NCBI RefSeq assembly: GCF_035917575.1
Contig: NZ_CP109090.1
Location: 4,092,001 to 4,156,000 of the forward strand
Length of the DNA: 64,000 bases
Direction: 5' to 3'
DNA from: Streptomyces sp. NBC_01788
GTDB taxonomy: Bacteria; Actinomycetota; Actinomycetes; Streptomycetales; Streptomycetaceae
Below, piece after piece: positions 52,683-60,707 of the stretch. The notes below the pieces were generated by a model. That model was not told the origin of the DNA, ran no database searches, and saw only the letters and a program-made list of their open reading frames with translations. Each line of letters opens with the position of its first letter. Position 1 is the stretch's first letter. The position numbers and the translations under genes are program-made.

Positions 52683-55502
52683 GTGGACCGTTTCGACCCG
52701 CGGGGGCGGGTGAACCGGGCGCTGCTGGTCGGTGTGGAGGAGTACGAGCACACGCAGCCGGACGATCCGGAGGGCGTGCCCGGTCAACTGCCGGCCGTCC
52801 GGCACAACCTGAGGCGGCTGGAGGGCGTGCTGCGCCGGGGCGGGATCTTCGGCGCGCACGGCACGCGGAACGGCGACGGCGGGCAGGAGGACGGCGGCGG
52901 GCGGGACGGGATCACCGTCCTGCGCTCGCCGTCCCTGGACCAGTTCAGCGAGGCGCTGCGCACCGCCGCCCAGGACGCCGAGGGGCTGCTGCTGTGCTAC
53001 TTCGCCGGGCACGGCGCCGTGCCGAGCGCGGGCAACGAGCTCTTTCTCCAGATGCGCAACGCGCGCGTGGTCGCCGGCGGCCGGGCCGTGTTCCCAGGCG
53101 CGGACGCGTTCACCGGGGTGCTCACCGTGCTCGCCGGGAGCCAGGCCGAGCGGATCGTGGTGATCCTCGACTGCTGCTACGCGGGCAACGCCGCCAAGGT
53201 GTGGCACGACTTCGCCGACCGCCGGCACCGGATCCTGCTGCTGATGAGCGTGCAGGCCAACCGGCTCATCGACTCGGGCGACGGCACGAGAGCCACCCCG
53301 TTCACCGAAGAACTCGTGCAACTCCTCGACATCGACGAGGAGTTGTCCTTTGTGGAGCTGTCCGACCAATTGCGCGGGCAGATGGCCGAAGCGGGCCGCA
53401 GGACCCCGCTCGGGGACCTGTGGGAGCCGCAGTCCGCGGCCGAGCCGGGTACGGACGTGCTGCTGACGGCGCGGGGGGACGGGCGGAAGGGCGAGCAGGA
53501 GGACGGGGCGGTGGCCGGGCAGAAGGGCCGGCGGGAACAGGAAGACCAGCCGGGGCGGCCGACCCCGCCCGCGTCGGTCCCGGCGCAGTCGTCCGAGGAG
53601 CCCGGGCCCTCGGCGCAGTTCTCCGAACAGCCGCCGGGCGCCGAGCCGCCGGGTGCCGAGCCGCCGGGTGCCGAGCCGCCGGGCGGGCGGCCCGGATCCG
53701 AGCCCGAGGTCGGTACGGGGAGCCCGGTCCGTTTCCTGGCGGCCCTGCTCGCCGCGCTGCGTACCCGGGCACGTGCCGTGATCGAGTGGTTCCTCGGACT
53801 GCGCACCAGGGCCCGGATCCTGGTGAGCGCGCTGCTGGCGCTCGCGCTCGCCGCGCTCGGTGCCGGGGGCTACGAACTCCTCGGCCCCGGCGTTGACTCC
53901 TGCGCGCTGCCGCTCGAAATACGTCTGCTGACCGACCCCGACCTGGAGCCGACGGTCCGGGCCGCCGCGGACGCCTATCTGACCTCGCGGGCCAACACCA
54001 CCGGGCCCGGCTGCCGCCGCAGCGGCATCACGGTCTACAGCGCGGGCGCGGCCGCCGCGGTCTCCGCGCTGCGCCGGCAGAGCGACGCCTGGCAGGAACC
54101 CCGCGCGGAGGACACCAACCCGCAGCGGGACGTCGGGCCGCAGCCGGACGTGTGGATCCCCGCCTCGGGCACCGAGACGGCCCGGGTCACCGCCGACTGG
54201 ACCACCCGCAGCTACCTCGAACTCAAACCGGACGAGAAGCCGTTCGTGTACTCGCCCGTCGTGCTGGCCGTCCCGCAGAACGTCGCCGGGCAGAAACTGG
54301 ACGAGATCGTCGGATTGCCGCTGTCCCGGCTGATCGAGAAACTGAAGGCGAATGAGCAGAAAGCCGTAGTGCTGCGGCCCGACCCGGAGATCACCGACTC
54401 CGCCCTGCTGGCGACCATCGGCCTGTACGGCTCCACCACCGACTCGCGCGAAGCCGAGCGGCCCGTGCGCTCCGCGGGACCGCCCTCACCGACCGCCGCC
54501 GCGCTGCTGTGCGCGCTGCCGGCCAGCCACGACGCGGACGTCCGCACCGCCGCGCTCGTCCCGGAGTTCCTGCTCAGGAGCGGGGTGGGCTGCGCATCGA
54601 CGACCCGCGTGGCGCGGAGCGCCGAGTACCCCGTCGACGTGCCGGCGCTGACGCCCACCTTCGTGCGGGTCCGCTGGGAGGGCGGCGACCGGGACGCGGC
54701 AGCCCGGGACGACGCCGTCGGCCGCTTCCGCAACTGGCTGACCGGTGAGGAGGGCCTGAAGGTCTTCTCCACCGCCGGCTTCCGGTCGGCGACGGAACCG
54801 GGCCACCCGCTGCTCGACACGCACCACGTCGGCGTGGGCGTGCTGCGCAACCCCAGACCGCTGCCGGGCGCGGCCCGCGGGACGGCGATGGAGGAGGCCC
54901 TCACGGGGTACCGCAGCGCCCACGGCCCCGGCCGGGTCCTCTACCTCCTCGACAGCTCCGCCTCGATGTCCACGCAGTGGCCGGGGCCCAGCGGCGCCCC
55001 CGGCATCCTGAAGCAGTCCCTGCGCGGGCTCGGTGACCGGGACGAGTACGAGGTGTGGGCGGTCCACGACACCTCCGGCGGCCGGACCCACCGGGTGCTG
55101 CTTCCATACGGGCCCCACCCCCGAGCCGAGGCCGAGCGCGTCATCGACGAGGCTCAGTGGCACTACGCCCAGGCCGACCCGTACAAGTCGCTGCTCGACG
55201 CGCTGAAGTCCATGCAAAATCGCGGCACCGACGACCAGCGGCCCTGGCTGATCGTCTACATCACCGACGGCGAGTACAAGGACCGGCTGGCCGGGAAGAA
55301 CCTGGAGGTCCTGCTGGACCGGGCGCGGCAGAAGCCGCAGGTGCCGGTGGACATGGTGTCCCTGAACAGCGGCTCCTGCGTCGCGGACCGACCGGGCGCC
55401 CGGATCGCCGAGGCGAGCGGCGGCCGCTGCCTGGACGCGGGCGACGATCCCGGCAGGAGTCTGCGCGACGAGGTCGCCCGAGTGGGGACGGGGGAGCACT
55501 GA
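52683..55502 (+). CDS. Caspase-fold protease, one membrane segment, periplasmic-binding-like region and VWA domain
   Basis: A 939-aa single-pass protein. Residues about 10-260 are a caspase-like peptidase (C14): NRALLVGVEEY at the start, catalytic His110 in CYFAGHGA and Cys165 in ILDCCYAG, so it looks active. A disordered linker has PPGAE repeats. A membrane helix lies near 378-398 (RILVSALLALALAALGAGGY). Residues about 405-720 resemble a type-II periplasmic-binding (SBP_bac_11-like) fold (LPLEIRLLTDP, YSPVVLAVPQNVA, FRNWLTGEEGLKVFSTAGFR). Residues about 745-935 are a VWA domain with the MIDAS motif DSSASM and ITDGEY. The protease would be cytoplasmic and the sensor part outside. GTG at 52683. 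The lipoprotein gene starts at the last base of its stop codon. Confidence 0.83.
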   Translation: MDRFDPRGRVNRALLVGVEEYEHTQPDDPEGVPGQLPAVRHNLRRLEGVLRRGGIFGAHGTRNGDGGQEDGGGRDGITVLRSPSLDQFSEALRTAAQDAEGLLLCYFAGHGAVPSAGNELFLQMRNARVVAGGRAVFPGADAFTGVLTVLAGSQAERIVVILDCCYAGNAAKVWHDFADRRHRILLLMSVQANRLIDSGDGTRATPFTEELVQLLDIDEELSFVELSDQLRGQMAEAGRRTPLGDLWEPQSAAEPGTDVLLTARGDGRKGEQEDGAVAGQKGRREQEDQPGRPTPPASVPAQSSEEPGPSAQFSEQPPGAEPPGAEPPGAEPPGGRPGSEPEVGTGSPVRFLAALLAALRTRARAVIEWFLGLRTRARILVSALLALALAALGAGGYELLGPGVDSCALPLEIRLLTDPDLEPTVRAAADAYLTSRANTTGPGCRRSGITVYSAGAAAAVSALRRQSDAWQEPRAEDTNPQRDVGPQPDVWIPASGTETARVTADWTTRSYLELKPDEKPFVYSPVVLAVPQNVAGQKLDEIVGLPLSRLIEKLKANEQKAVVLRPDPEITDSALLATIGLYGSTTDSREAERPVRSAGPPSPTAAALLCALPASHDADVRTAALVPEFLLRSGVGCASTTRVARSAEYPVDVPALTPTFVRVRWEGGDRDAAARDDAVGRFRNWLTGEEGLKVFSTAGFRSATEPGHPLLDTHHVGVGVLRNPRPLPGAARGTAMEEALTGYRSAHGPGRVLYLLDSSASMSTQWPGPSGAPGILKQSLRGLGDRDEYEVWAVHDTSGGRTHRVLLPYGPHPRAEAERVIDEAQWHYAQADPYKSLLDALKSMQNRGTDDQRPWLIVYITDGEYKDRLAGKNLEVLLDRARQKPQVPVDMVSLNSGSCVADRPGARIAEASGGRCLDAGDDPGRSLRDEVARVGTGEH

Positions 55503-56890
55503 TGGCACGACGACCGGCCGTGACGCTCGCCCGGCTGTTGGCGGTGCCGCTGCTCGTGGCCACCGCCTGCACCGGGGGCGGCCCACGGGACGGGCAGACG
55601 CCCGCCGCCGACGCGCCCGGGGACATCGTGGTGGCCAGCGGCCGGGACGTGACCGGCAAGAACGGCGTCCGCCAGCGGCTCATCGACGTCTGGAACCGGC
55701 AGCAGGAGATGCAGGACTCCGGCTACCACGCGCGTCTGGTGGAACTGCCGGGCTCCGCCGACCAGCAGCGCAGCCAGCTGCTGGGCGCGCTCCAGTCGGG
55801 CAGTGCCCGCTACGACGTGGTCAACCTGGATGTCACCTGGGTGCCGGAGTTCGCCGAGGCGGAACTGGTCAGGCAGTTGCCCGACGAGGCCGTCGACGGC
55901 GACGTCATCGCGTCCGTGGCCGGCACCGCCCGCTGGAAGGAGAAGGTGTACGCGGTGCCGTTCAACAGCGACGTCGGTCTGCTCTATTACCGGCGCGACT
56001 ACCTGAGCGGGGCGGGCGTCCAGCGCACCGGCCCGGACGCGATCCACACCTGGCACGACCTGCTCGGCCTCGGCGACACTCTCGGCGCGAAGCCGCCCAA
56101 GGGGTACGAGAAGCTCTGGACCACGCAGCTGGACGCCTACGAGGGCCGTACGGTCAACGCCGTGGAGGCGTTCGCCTCGGCGACCGACGACTTCGCGCTC
56201 ACCGACGACTCCGGCCGCTACAGCGGCGATCTGCGGGAGCTGACCGACGGCATCGCGGAGCTGCGCCGGCGCACCGGCAGGCCGTACACGCTGGACAGCG
56301 CCCTGAGCTCCGACGAGGCGTCCTCGCTCAGCGACTTCGAGGACGGCCGCACGGCCTTCCTGCGGCAGTGGCCGTACGCCTACGGCACCCTCCACCAGAC
56401 TTTCACCGATGAGAATCTCGGCGTGGCCCCGTTGCCGGGCCGGGCGGTGCTCGGGGGGCAGAACCTGGCGGTGACCCGGTCCTCGCAGCGGGCCGGGAAG
56501 GCGGCCGAGCTGATCACGTTCCTCACCAGCCCCCAGAGCGAACGCTGCCTGCTGGACGCGGGCTTCGCCGCCACCCGTACGTCGGCGTACACCGACGACC
56601 ACGTCCGCTGCGAGGCATCCTCGGGCTCGGGCGGTTCGCCGTCGGCTTCGCCCACCGGCGAGAGCACCGACCGCGTGCCCCGCGACGCGGCCGGCCGTCC
56701 CGGCTACGCCCGCGGCATCCTGCTGCCCGCCCTCCAGCGGGCGGTCTCCCGCCCGCGCACCCCGCTCTACGGGGCGTTCACCCAGACCTTCACCGCCGAG
56801 CTGGGCGCCCTGTTCACCGACGATCCGCCCAGCGACGCGGTGCTGGCCGGCCGGCTGGACGAGGCGCTGCGCCGGGCCCTGCCGGGCTGA
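55502..56890 (+). CDS. Extracellular solute-binding lipoprotein, orphan (no ABC permease)
   Basis: A 462-aa lipoprotein: basic start, hydrophobic LLAVPLLVATAC with lipobox Cys23, then a family-1-type solute-binding domain (DIVVASGRDVTGKNGVRQRLIDVWNRQ, YDVVNLDVTWVPEFAEA, YAVPFNSDVGLLYYRRDYL, FLRQWPYAYGTL, AAELITFLTSPQSERCLL). The sugar-binding-protein pattern is clear, but no permease or ATPase lies nearby. The ATG overlaps the stop of the caspase/VWA gene by one base (TGATG), so it belongs to that operon. It probably presents a ligand to the sensor part of the neighbouring protein rather than feeding a transporter; that role is inferred. Confidence 0.83.
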   Translation: MARRPAVTLARLLAVPLLVATACTGGGPRDGQTPAADAPGDIVVASGRDVTGKNGVRQRLIDVWNRQQEMQDSGYHARLVELPGSADQQRSQLLGALQSGSARYDVVNLDVTWVPEFAEAELVRQLPDEAVDGDVIASVAGTARWKEKVYAVPFNSDVGLLYYRRDYLSGAGVQRTGPDAIHTWHDLLGLGDTLGAKPPKGYEKLWTTQLDAYEGRTVNAVEAFASATDDFALTDDSGRYSGDLRELTDGIAELRRRTGRPYTLDSALSSDEASSLSDFEDGRTAFLRQWPYAYGTLHQTFTDENLGVAPLPGRAVLGGQNLAVTRSSQRAGKAAELITFLTSPQSERCLLDAGFAATRTSAYTDDHVRCEASSGSGGSPSASPTGESTDRVPRDAAGRPGYARGILLPALQRAVSRPRTPLYGAFTQTFTAELGALFTDDPPSDAVLAGRLDEALRRALPG

Positions 56891-56922
56891 GCGCGAGCAC
56901 TCCGAAAGACCGCCTCGGGCCG

Positions 56923-57087
56923 CTAGCGGCTCTGCACGGCCTGCGGGGCGGGGACCGGGTCGGACGAGGCCACCGGTCCGGCGTTGGCCGCCGCGATCAG
57001 GGCGGCCACGGCTATGAGGGCCGCGCCGAATCCTCTGACGCAACGTGCGGAGAAGTGTCCTTGGCGCGCGACAGTGCGTCCGAGCAC
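56923..57087 (-). CDS. Small secreted peptide precursor, candidate signalling peptide
   Basis: A 54-codon frame from GTG at 57087 with GAGG about ten bases upstream. It encodes a basic N-terminus (RCVRGF), a 16-residue hydrophobic stretch (AALIAVAALIAAANAG) and a short mature end after VASSDPVPAPQAVQSR, with likely signal-peptidase cleavage near ANAGPVASS. The gene is divergent from, and 177 bp away from, an XRE-TPR regulator, the arrangement of RRNPP-type peptide pheromone systems. It is short and missed by length cut-offs, but codon use and signal-peptide structure support it. Confidence 0.65.
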   Translation of the reverse strand: MLGRTVARQGHFSARCVRGFGAALIAVAALIAAANAGPVASSDPVPAPQAVQSR

Positions 57088-57123
57088 GGCAACCGACCTC
57101 GCAACGACAGTGATGGATTAAGC

Positions 57124-57134
57124 GCGTTTAACGC
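57124..57134. promoter_or_regulatory. Inverted repeat between secreted-peptide and XRE-TPR genes
   Basis: GCGTT-T-AACGC is a perfect dyad in an AT-rich patch (GGATTAAGCGCGTTTAACGC) of an otherwise GC-rich intergenic region. It is a candidate operator for the adjacent regulator controlling the peptide gene, its own gene or both. Confidence 0.45.
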
Positions 57135-57264
57135 TGTCTCCAACGTAGGGGGTGAAAAGGCCGAACGGAAAGGCCGCCAGGGTGAGTTGGGGGTCGCTGG
57201 GCGTAAGGTCCGGTGCTGACCCCGAGTCAGTCCTGCATGGCTCGTCACCAGGCGGCTTGCTGGC

Positions 57265-58620
57265 ATGATGAAGCGCATGGCGAAGCGGGACGACCCGGAG
57301 ACCATCGGGCGCAGGGTGCAGCGGCTACGGCGAGAACAGGGCCTGACCCAGCGGCAGTTGGCGGAGCCGGCGTACACCCCCGCGTACATCTCCACGCTTG
57401 AGGCGGGCCGGGTCCGGCCCTCCGACGATGCGCTCAGGCACATCGCCGAGCGGCTCGGGGTCGCCTTCGACGAGCTCGCCACCGGACGCCCCGCCCATCT
57501 CGCCACCGACCTGCGTCTGAGGCTGACCGAGGCCCGGCGCACGCTCGCCACCGGGGAGTCCGAGAAGGCGGCCGAGCAGTACACCCGGCTGCTGGCGGAG
57601 GCCGAGGAGCACGAACTTCTCGACGTCCAGGCCGAGGCGCTGCTCGGGCTCGGTGAATGCGCCCTGGAGACCGGCGAGCTGGAGAGCGGCCGCCAGTTCT
57701 TCGAACGCTCCGAGCAGGCACTCGCCGACGCGCCGCTGCCCGCCCGCGTCCCCGCGCTGCGCGGCCGCGCCGTCTCCCACTACCTGGCGGGGGAGCTGCG
57801 GTACGCCGTCTATCTGATGGAGTCCACCCTCGACGAGCTCAACCGGGGCGGACTGCACGACCCGGACGCGCTGCTGCTGCTCTACGCCGGTGTCATCGGG
57901 CCGTACATGGACATGGGGGCGCACGCGCGGGCGGCCCAGGCCGCCGAGTTCGCGCTCGCGCTGGCCCCGCAGGCCGGCGATCCCGCGCTGGTGGCCCGGA
58001 TGCACCGGTCGGTGGCGCGCACCCTGCTCGCCGAGGGCCGCATCGCCGAGGCCGACGCCTCGCTCGCCAAGGCCGCCGAGCTGTACCGGACCCTCCAACT
58101 GCGCACCGAACTCGCCAACTGCCACTGGATGCGCGGCTACGTCTGCGCCCAGAACGGCGAACTGGAGCTCGCCGAAAAGGAGTTGAGAGCCGCCCAGGCC
58201 ATGCTGTCCGCCAAGCGGGCCGCGCTCTACACCAGCCAGGTCGCGGTCGAGCTGGCCGACGTCCTGCACCGGCGCGGCAAGTCGGAGGAGGCGGCCGAGC
58301 TGCTGCGGAACGTCCTCGGTGACCTCTCCTCCGAGCGGGGCGCCGTGCACGCCGCCGCCGCGCACCGGCTGCTCGGCATCATCGCCGAGGACGCCCGCGA
58401 CACCGAGGCCGCCGAGGAGCACTACGTGCGGGCGCTGAGCCTGCTGGAGCGGGCGGGCGCCGTCGGCGACCTCGCCGACCTGTGCCGCCTCCTCGGCGAC
58501 CTGCTGCGCCGCACCGGCCGTGTGGAGGCGGCCCTGGACGCCTACCGCACCGGCCTCGGCCACCGCACCGCTCCCGGCACCACGACCCTGGGCCCGGCCC
58601 CGGCGCAGCCGCCGCTGTGA
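57265..58620 (+). CDS. XRE-family regulator with TPR domain (RRNPP-like)
   Basis: About 451 aa. An XRE helix-turn-helix occupies residues 12-70 (IGRRVQRLRREQGLTQRQLAE...YISTLEAGRVRPS). The rest is a solenoid of about eight tetratricopeptide-like helical pairs (for example AEQYTRLLAEAEEHELLDVQAEALLGLGEC, LAEKELRAAQAMLSAKRAALYTSQVA, AEEHYVRALSLLERAGAVGDLADL). This is the architecture of PlcR/NprR/PrgX-type regulators, in which the TPR groove binds a secreted peptide. Three nearby starts are possible (ATG at 57265, 57268 and 57277). Confidence 0.85.
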   Translation: MMKRMAKRDDPETIGRRVQRLRREQGLTQRQLAEPAYTPAYISTLEAGRVRPSDDALRHIAERLGVAFDELATGRPAHLATDLRLRLTEARRTLATGESEKAAEQYTRLLAEAEEHELLDVQAEALLGLGECALETGELESGRQFFERSEQALADAPLPARVPALRGRAVSHYLAGELRYAVYLMESTLDELNRGGLHDPDALLLLYAGVIGPYMDMGAHARAAQAAEFALALAPQAGDPALVARMHRSVARTLLAEGRIAEADASLAKAAELYRTLQLRTELANCHWMRGYVCAQNGELELAEKELRAAQAMLSAKRAALYTSQVAVELADVLHRRGKSEEAAELLRNVLGDLSSERGAVHAAAAHRLLGIIAEDARDTEAAEEHYVRALSLLERAGAVGDLADLCRLLGDLLRRTGRVEAALDAYRTGLGHRTAPGTTTLGPAPAQPPL

Positions 58621-58668
58621 CAGCCTTGGCCTGGGCGGAATCGCGTGATCCGGGGGCGGTTTCCGGAC

Positions 58669-58694
58669 GGTTTCCCGGTATGGGCCGGGGGTAC
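58669..58694 (+). promoter_or_regulatory. SigB-type promoter upstream of GAF-ANTAR gene
   Basis: GGTTTC (58669-58674) and GGGTAC (58689-58694) are separated by 14 bases, matching the Streptomyces SigB-like stress promoter pattern (GNNTN-N14-16-GGGTAY). It lies about 130 bases before the GAF-ANTAR start. Confidence 0.5.
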
Positions 58695-58821
58695 CCGCCG
58701 CGTGCCCGGGCCGGGGACGCGTGTACGTGCGGTTCTCCTCGTGCGGCGTGTGCGGGTGCGCCCGGTCCTGGCGAGGTGCGCGGACGGGCGACGACGGCCG
58801 CGCCGATGACGTGAGGAGGCG

Positions 58822-59676
58822 GTGGCCGTGCGGTCCAGGGACGACGGCCTCGGCGTCCCGGACGAGGAACCCGGCCGGGACGGCCCGGCGGACCGGGGCG
58901 AAGGCCACCCGGAACGCTCCGGCGGGACGCCACGCGGACAGGGCCGTACGGGCGGCCCGCTGGACGTGGCCGACGTGATCGCCGAGGGCGTGCGGGGCGT
59001 ACCGGCCGCCGAGATCCCGCGCCGGCTGTGCGCGGTCGCGGTGGAACTGCTGCCGGTGACCGGCGCCAGCGTCTCGCTGCGCGGCAACGGCATGCCCGTG
59101 CGGATGGGCGCCAGCGACCCGGCGGCCGCCCGCCTGGCCGAGATCCAGGCCACCCTGGGCGACGGGCCCTCGCTGTACGCGGCTCAGGCCGGTGCGCCCG
59201 TGCTGGCCTCCGACCTGACCGCGGGCCGCGACGCCCGGCGCTGGCCGGTGTTCGCCCAGCAGGCGGCCGAGGCCGGCGTCCGGGCCGTGTACTCCGTTCC
59301 GCTGGGCGACGACGCCGTCTGCGTGGGCACGCTCGACCTGTACGGCGACGCCCCGCACGAGCTCAGCGGGCGGGAACTGCACACCGCGCGGCTGGTGGCC
59401 GGTGTGATGACGCTGGCCCTGATGTCCCTGCCCCTGGACGAGGACGACGAGGCCGCCGAGGACGACGACGCCGCCGTGGAGGCGTCCTGGCTGAGCGTGG
59501 TCGCCGCCGAACAGGACGAGGTCTACCAGGCCATCGGCATGATCATGGCCCAGCTCGGCGTCGGCGCCGACGAGGCGCTCGCGCTGCTGCGCGCCCACGC
59601 CTTCGCGGAGGGCCGCACGGCACTCGACGTGGCCCACGAGGTGATCACGCACCGGATGAGATTCGACGAGGACTAG
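58822..59676 (+). CDS. GAF-ANTAR RNA-binding antitermination regulator
   Basis: A 284-aa protein. A Gly/Arg/Asp-rich N-terminal extension (about 50 residues) precedes a GAF domain (about 55-200: LCAVAVELLPVTGASVSLRG, LGDGPSLYAAQAG, VRAVYSVPLGDDAVCVGTLDLYG). A short acidic linker leads to an ANTAR domain (about 225-282: VYQAIGMIMAQLGVGADEALALLRAHAFAEGRTALDVAHEVI). ANTAR domains bind paired hairpins to prevent transcription termination. GTG at 58822 or 58828 follows GGAGG. A SigB-type promoter precedes it. Confidence 0.87.
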   Translation: MAVRSRDDGLGVPDEEPGRDGPADRGEGHPERSGGTPRGQGRTGGPLDVADVIAEGVRGVPAAEIPRRLCAVAVELLPVTGASVSLRGNGMPVRMGASDPAAARLAEIQATLGDGPSLYAAQAGAPVLASDLTAGRDARRWPVFAQQAAEAGVRAVYSVPLGDDAVCVGTLDLYGDAPHELSGRELHTARLVAGVMTLALMSLPLDEDDEAAEDDDAAVEASWLSVVAAEQDEVYQAIGMIMAQLGVGADEALALLRAHAFAEGRTALDVAHEVITHRMRFDED

Positions 59677-59691
59677 GGTCTTTCGTCTGGC

Positions 59692-60456
59692 TCAGGCCTG
59701 GGCACGGGCCTTGCGTTGCACCGTCGTCAGGCGGTCCACGGCGTGCTGGACCGCCTGTTCGGTGGCGTTCCGCGCGGGCATGCCCAGGGTGCCGTTGGTG
59801 AGGACGATCGCGTCGTCGCCGACGCGTACCGTGGCGAGGTCCACGGTGAGCGTGTCCGCGGTCGACTCGTCGGTGAGGGTGAGGCGCAGGCCCTGGCGGG
59901 CGTCGCCGGTGTCCGGCAGGGCGAGGTTCGCGACCCGTACGTCCAGGACGCCGGAGTTGGTGGTCCTGGCCGAGAAGTCCGCGCAGGTCTGCGGCATCGT
60001 CCTGAGCCAGGCGAGGACGCGGTCCACGTCCGGGGCGTGCAGCGCGAGCACCTGGTGGCGCAGCTGGGCCTCGTTCTCGCCGTCGTCGTAGGCGGCCACC
60101 GCGTGCGCGCCCGAGGGGGCGCCGAAGGGTTCCTCGGTGTAGAGCGCGTCGAGGAGCCGCCCGCACTCGGAGCTGTCGGCCTGCGCCTTGAGCATGCCGT
60201 CCCGCCAGGTCGCCGCGCCCTGGGTCGGCGCCCACCCCGCTCCCAGGTCGGCCTGGGTCAGCAGCGCCGCCCGCGCCTGGTCCTCCGTGAGCGCCGCGGC
60301 CGGTGCCGCGGCGGCGGGGCCGGGCCGGCGGGTGGCCGGCGGCGCGGGGGCGTGGACGGTCCGGCCGGACTGCCCGGCGGTGCAGGCGGCCCCGGTCAGC
60401 AGGGCGGCCGCGCAGAGTGCGGAAGCGGCCAGGACATGGGCCGGGGTACGGGACAT
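59692..60456 (-). CDS. Lipoprotein of unknown function
   Basis: A 254-aa lipoprotein: hydrophobic ALCAAALLTGAAC with lipobox Cys, a Pro/Ala-rich linker, then a globular domain beginning LTEDQARAALLTQADLGAGW, common in actinobacterial lipoproteins of unknown function. Two Cys (SECGRL and PQTCADF) could form a disulfide. ATG at 60456 begins at the signal peptide. It is convergent with the GAF-ANTAR gene (15-base gap) and divergent from the nucleoside hydrolase. Confidence 0.78.
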   Translation of the reverse strand: MSRTPAHVLAASALCAAALLTGAACTAGQSGRTVHAPAPPATRRPGPAAAAPAAALTEDQARAALLTQADLGAGWAPTQGAATWRDGMLKAQADSSECGRLLDALYTEEPFGAPSGAHAVAAYDDGENEAQLRHQVLALHAPDVDRVLAWLRTMPQTCADFSARTTNSGVLDVRVANLALPDTGDARQGLRLTLTDESTADTLTVDLATVRVGDDAIVLTNGTLGMPARNATEQAVQHAVDRLTTVQRKARAQA

Positions 60457-60631
60457 GGAGGCCTCCAGACGGACGGGACCCGCACTGCGGACCTGGCGTC
60501 CGGGCGGCGGCGCTCCTCCCACGGCACCACCGGGCGGCCCCGGCCACCAGCGCGCCGGTCCGTCCGGGTGAGCGGCGCCACCGGGAGCGGGCGCGCGGTG
60601 GCGGGCCGGAGAAGTGACGATGGTGAAAGCC

Positions 60632-60695
60632 CCGTACGACGGACCATGGCGAGGGAACGTGCGACGGAGCCCGTACGACGGGGTCCGTACGACGG
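60632..60695. promoter_or_regulatory. Three direct repeats CCGTACGACGG, candidate operator
   Basis: CCGTACGACGG occurs exactly at 60632-60642, 60671-60681 and 60685-60695, each with the palindromic core CGTACG. The last copy ends 12 bases before the nucleoside hydrolase start, overlapping the promoter or leader. A multimeric repressor is a reasonable guess. Confidence 0.55.
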
Positions 60696-60707
60696 AGGGA
60701 GCGCGCT

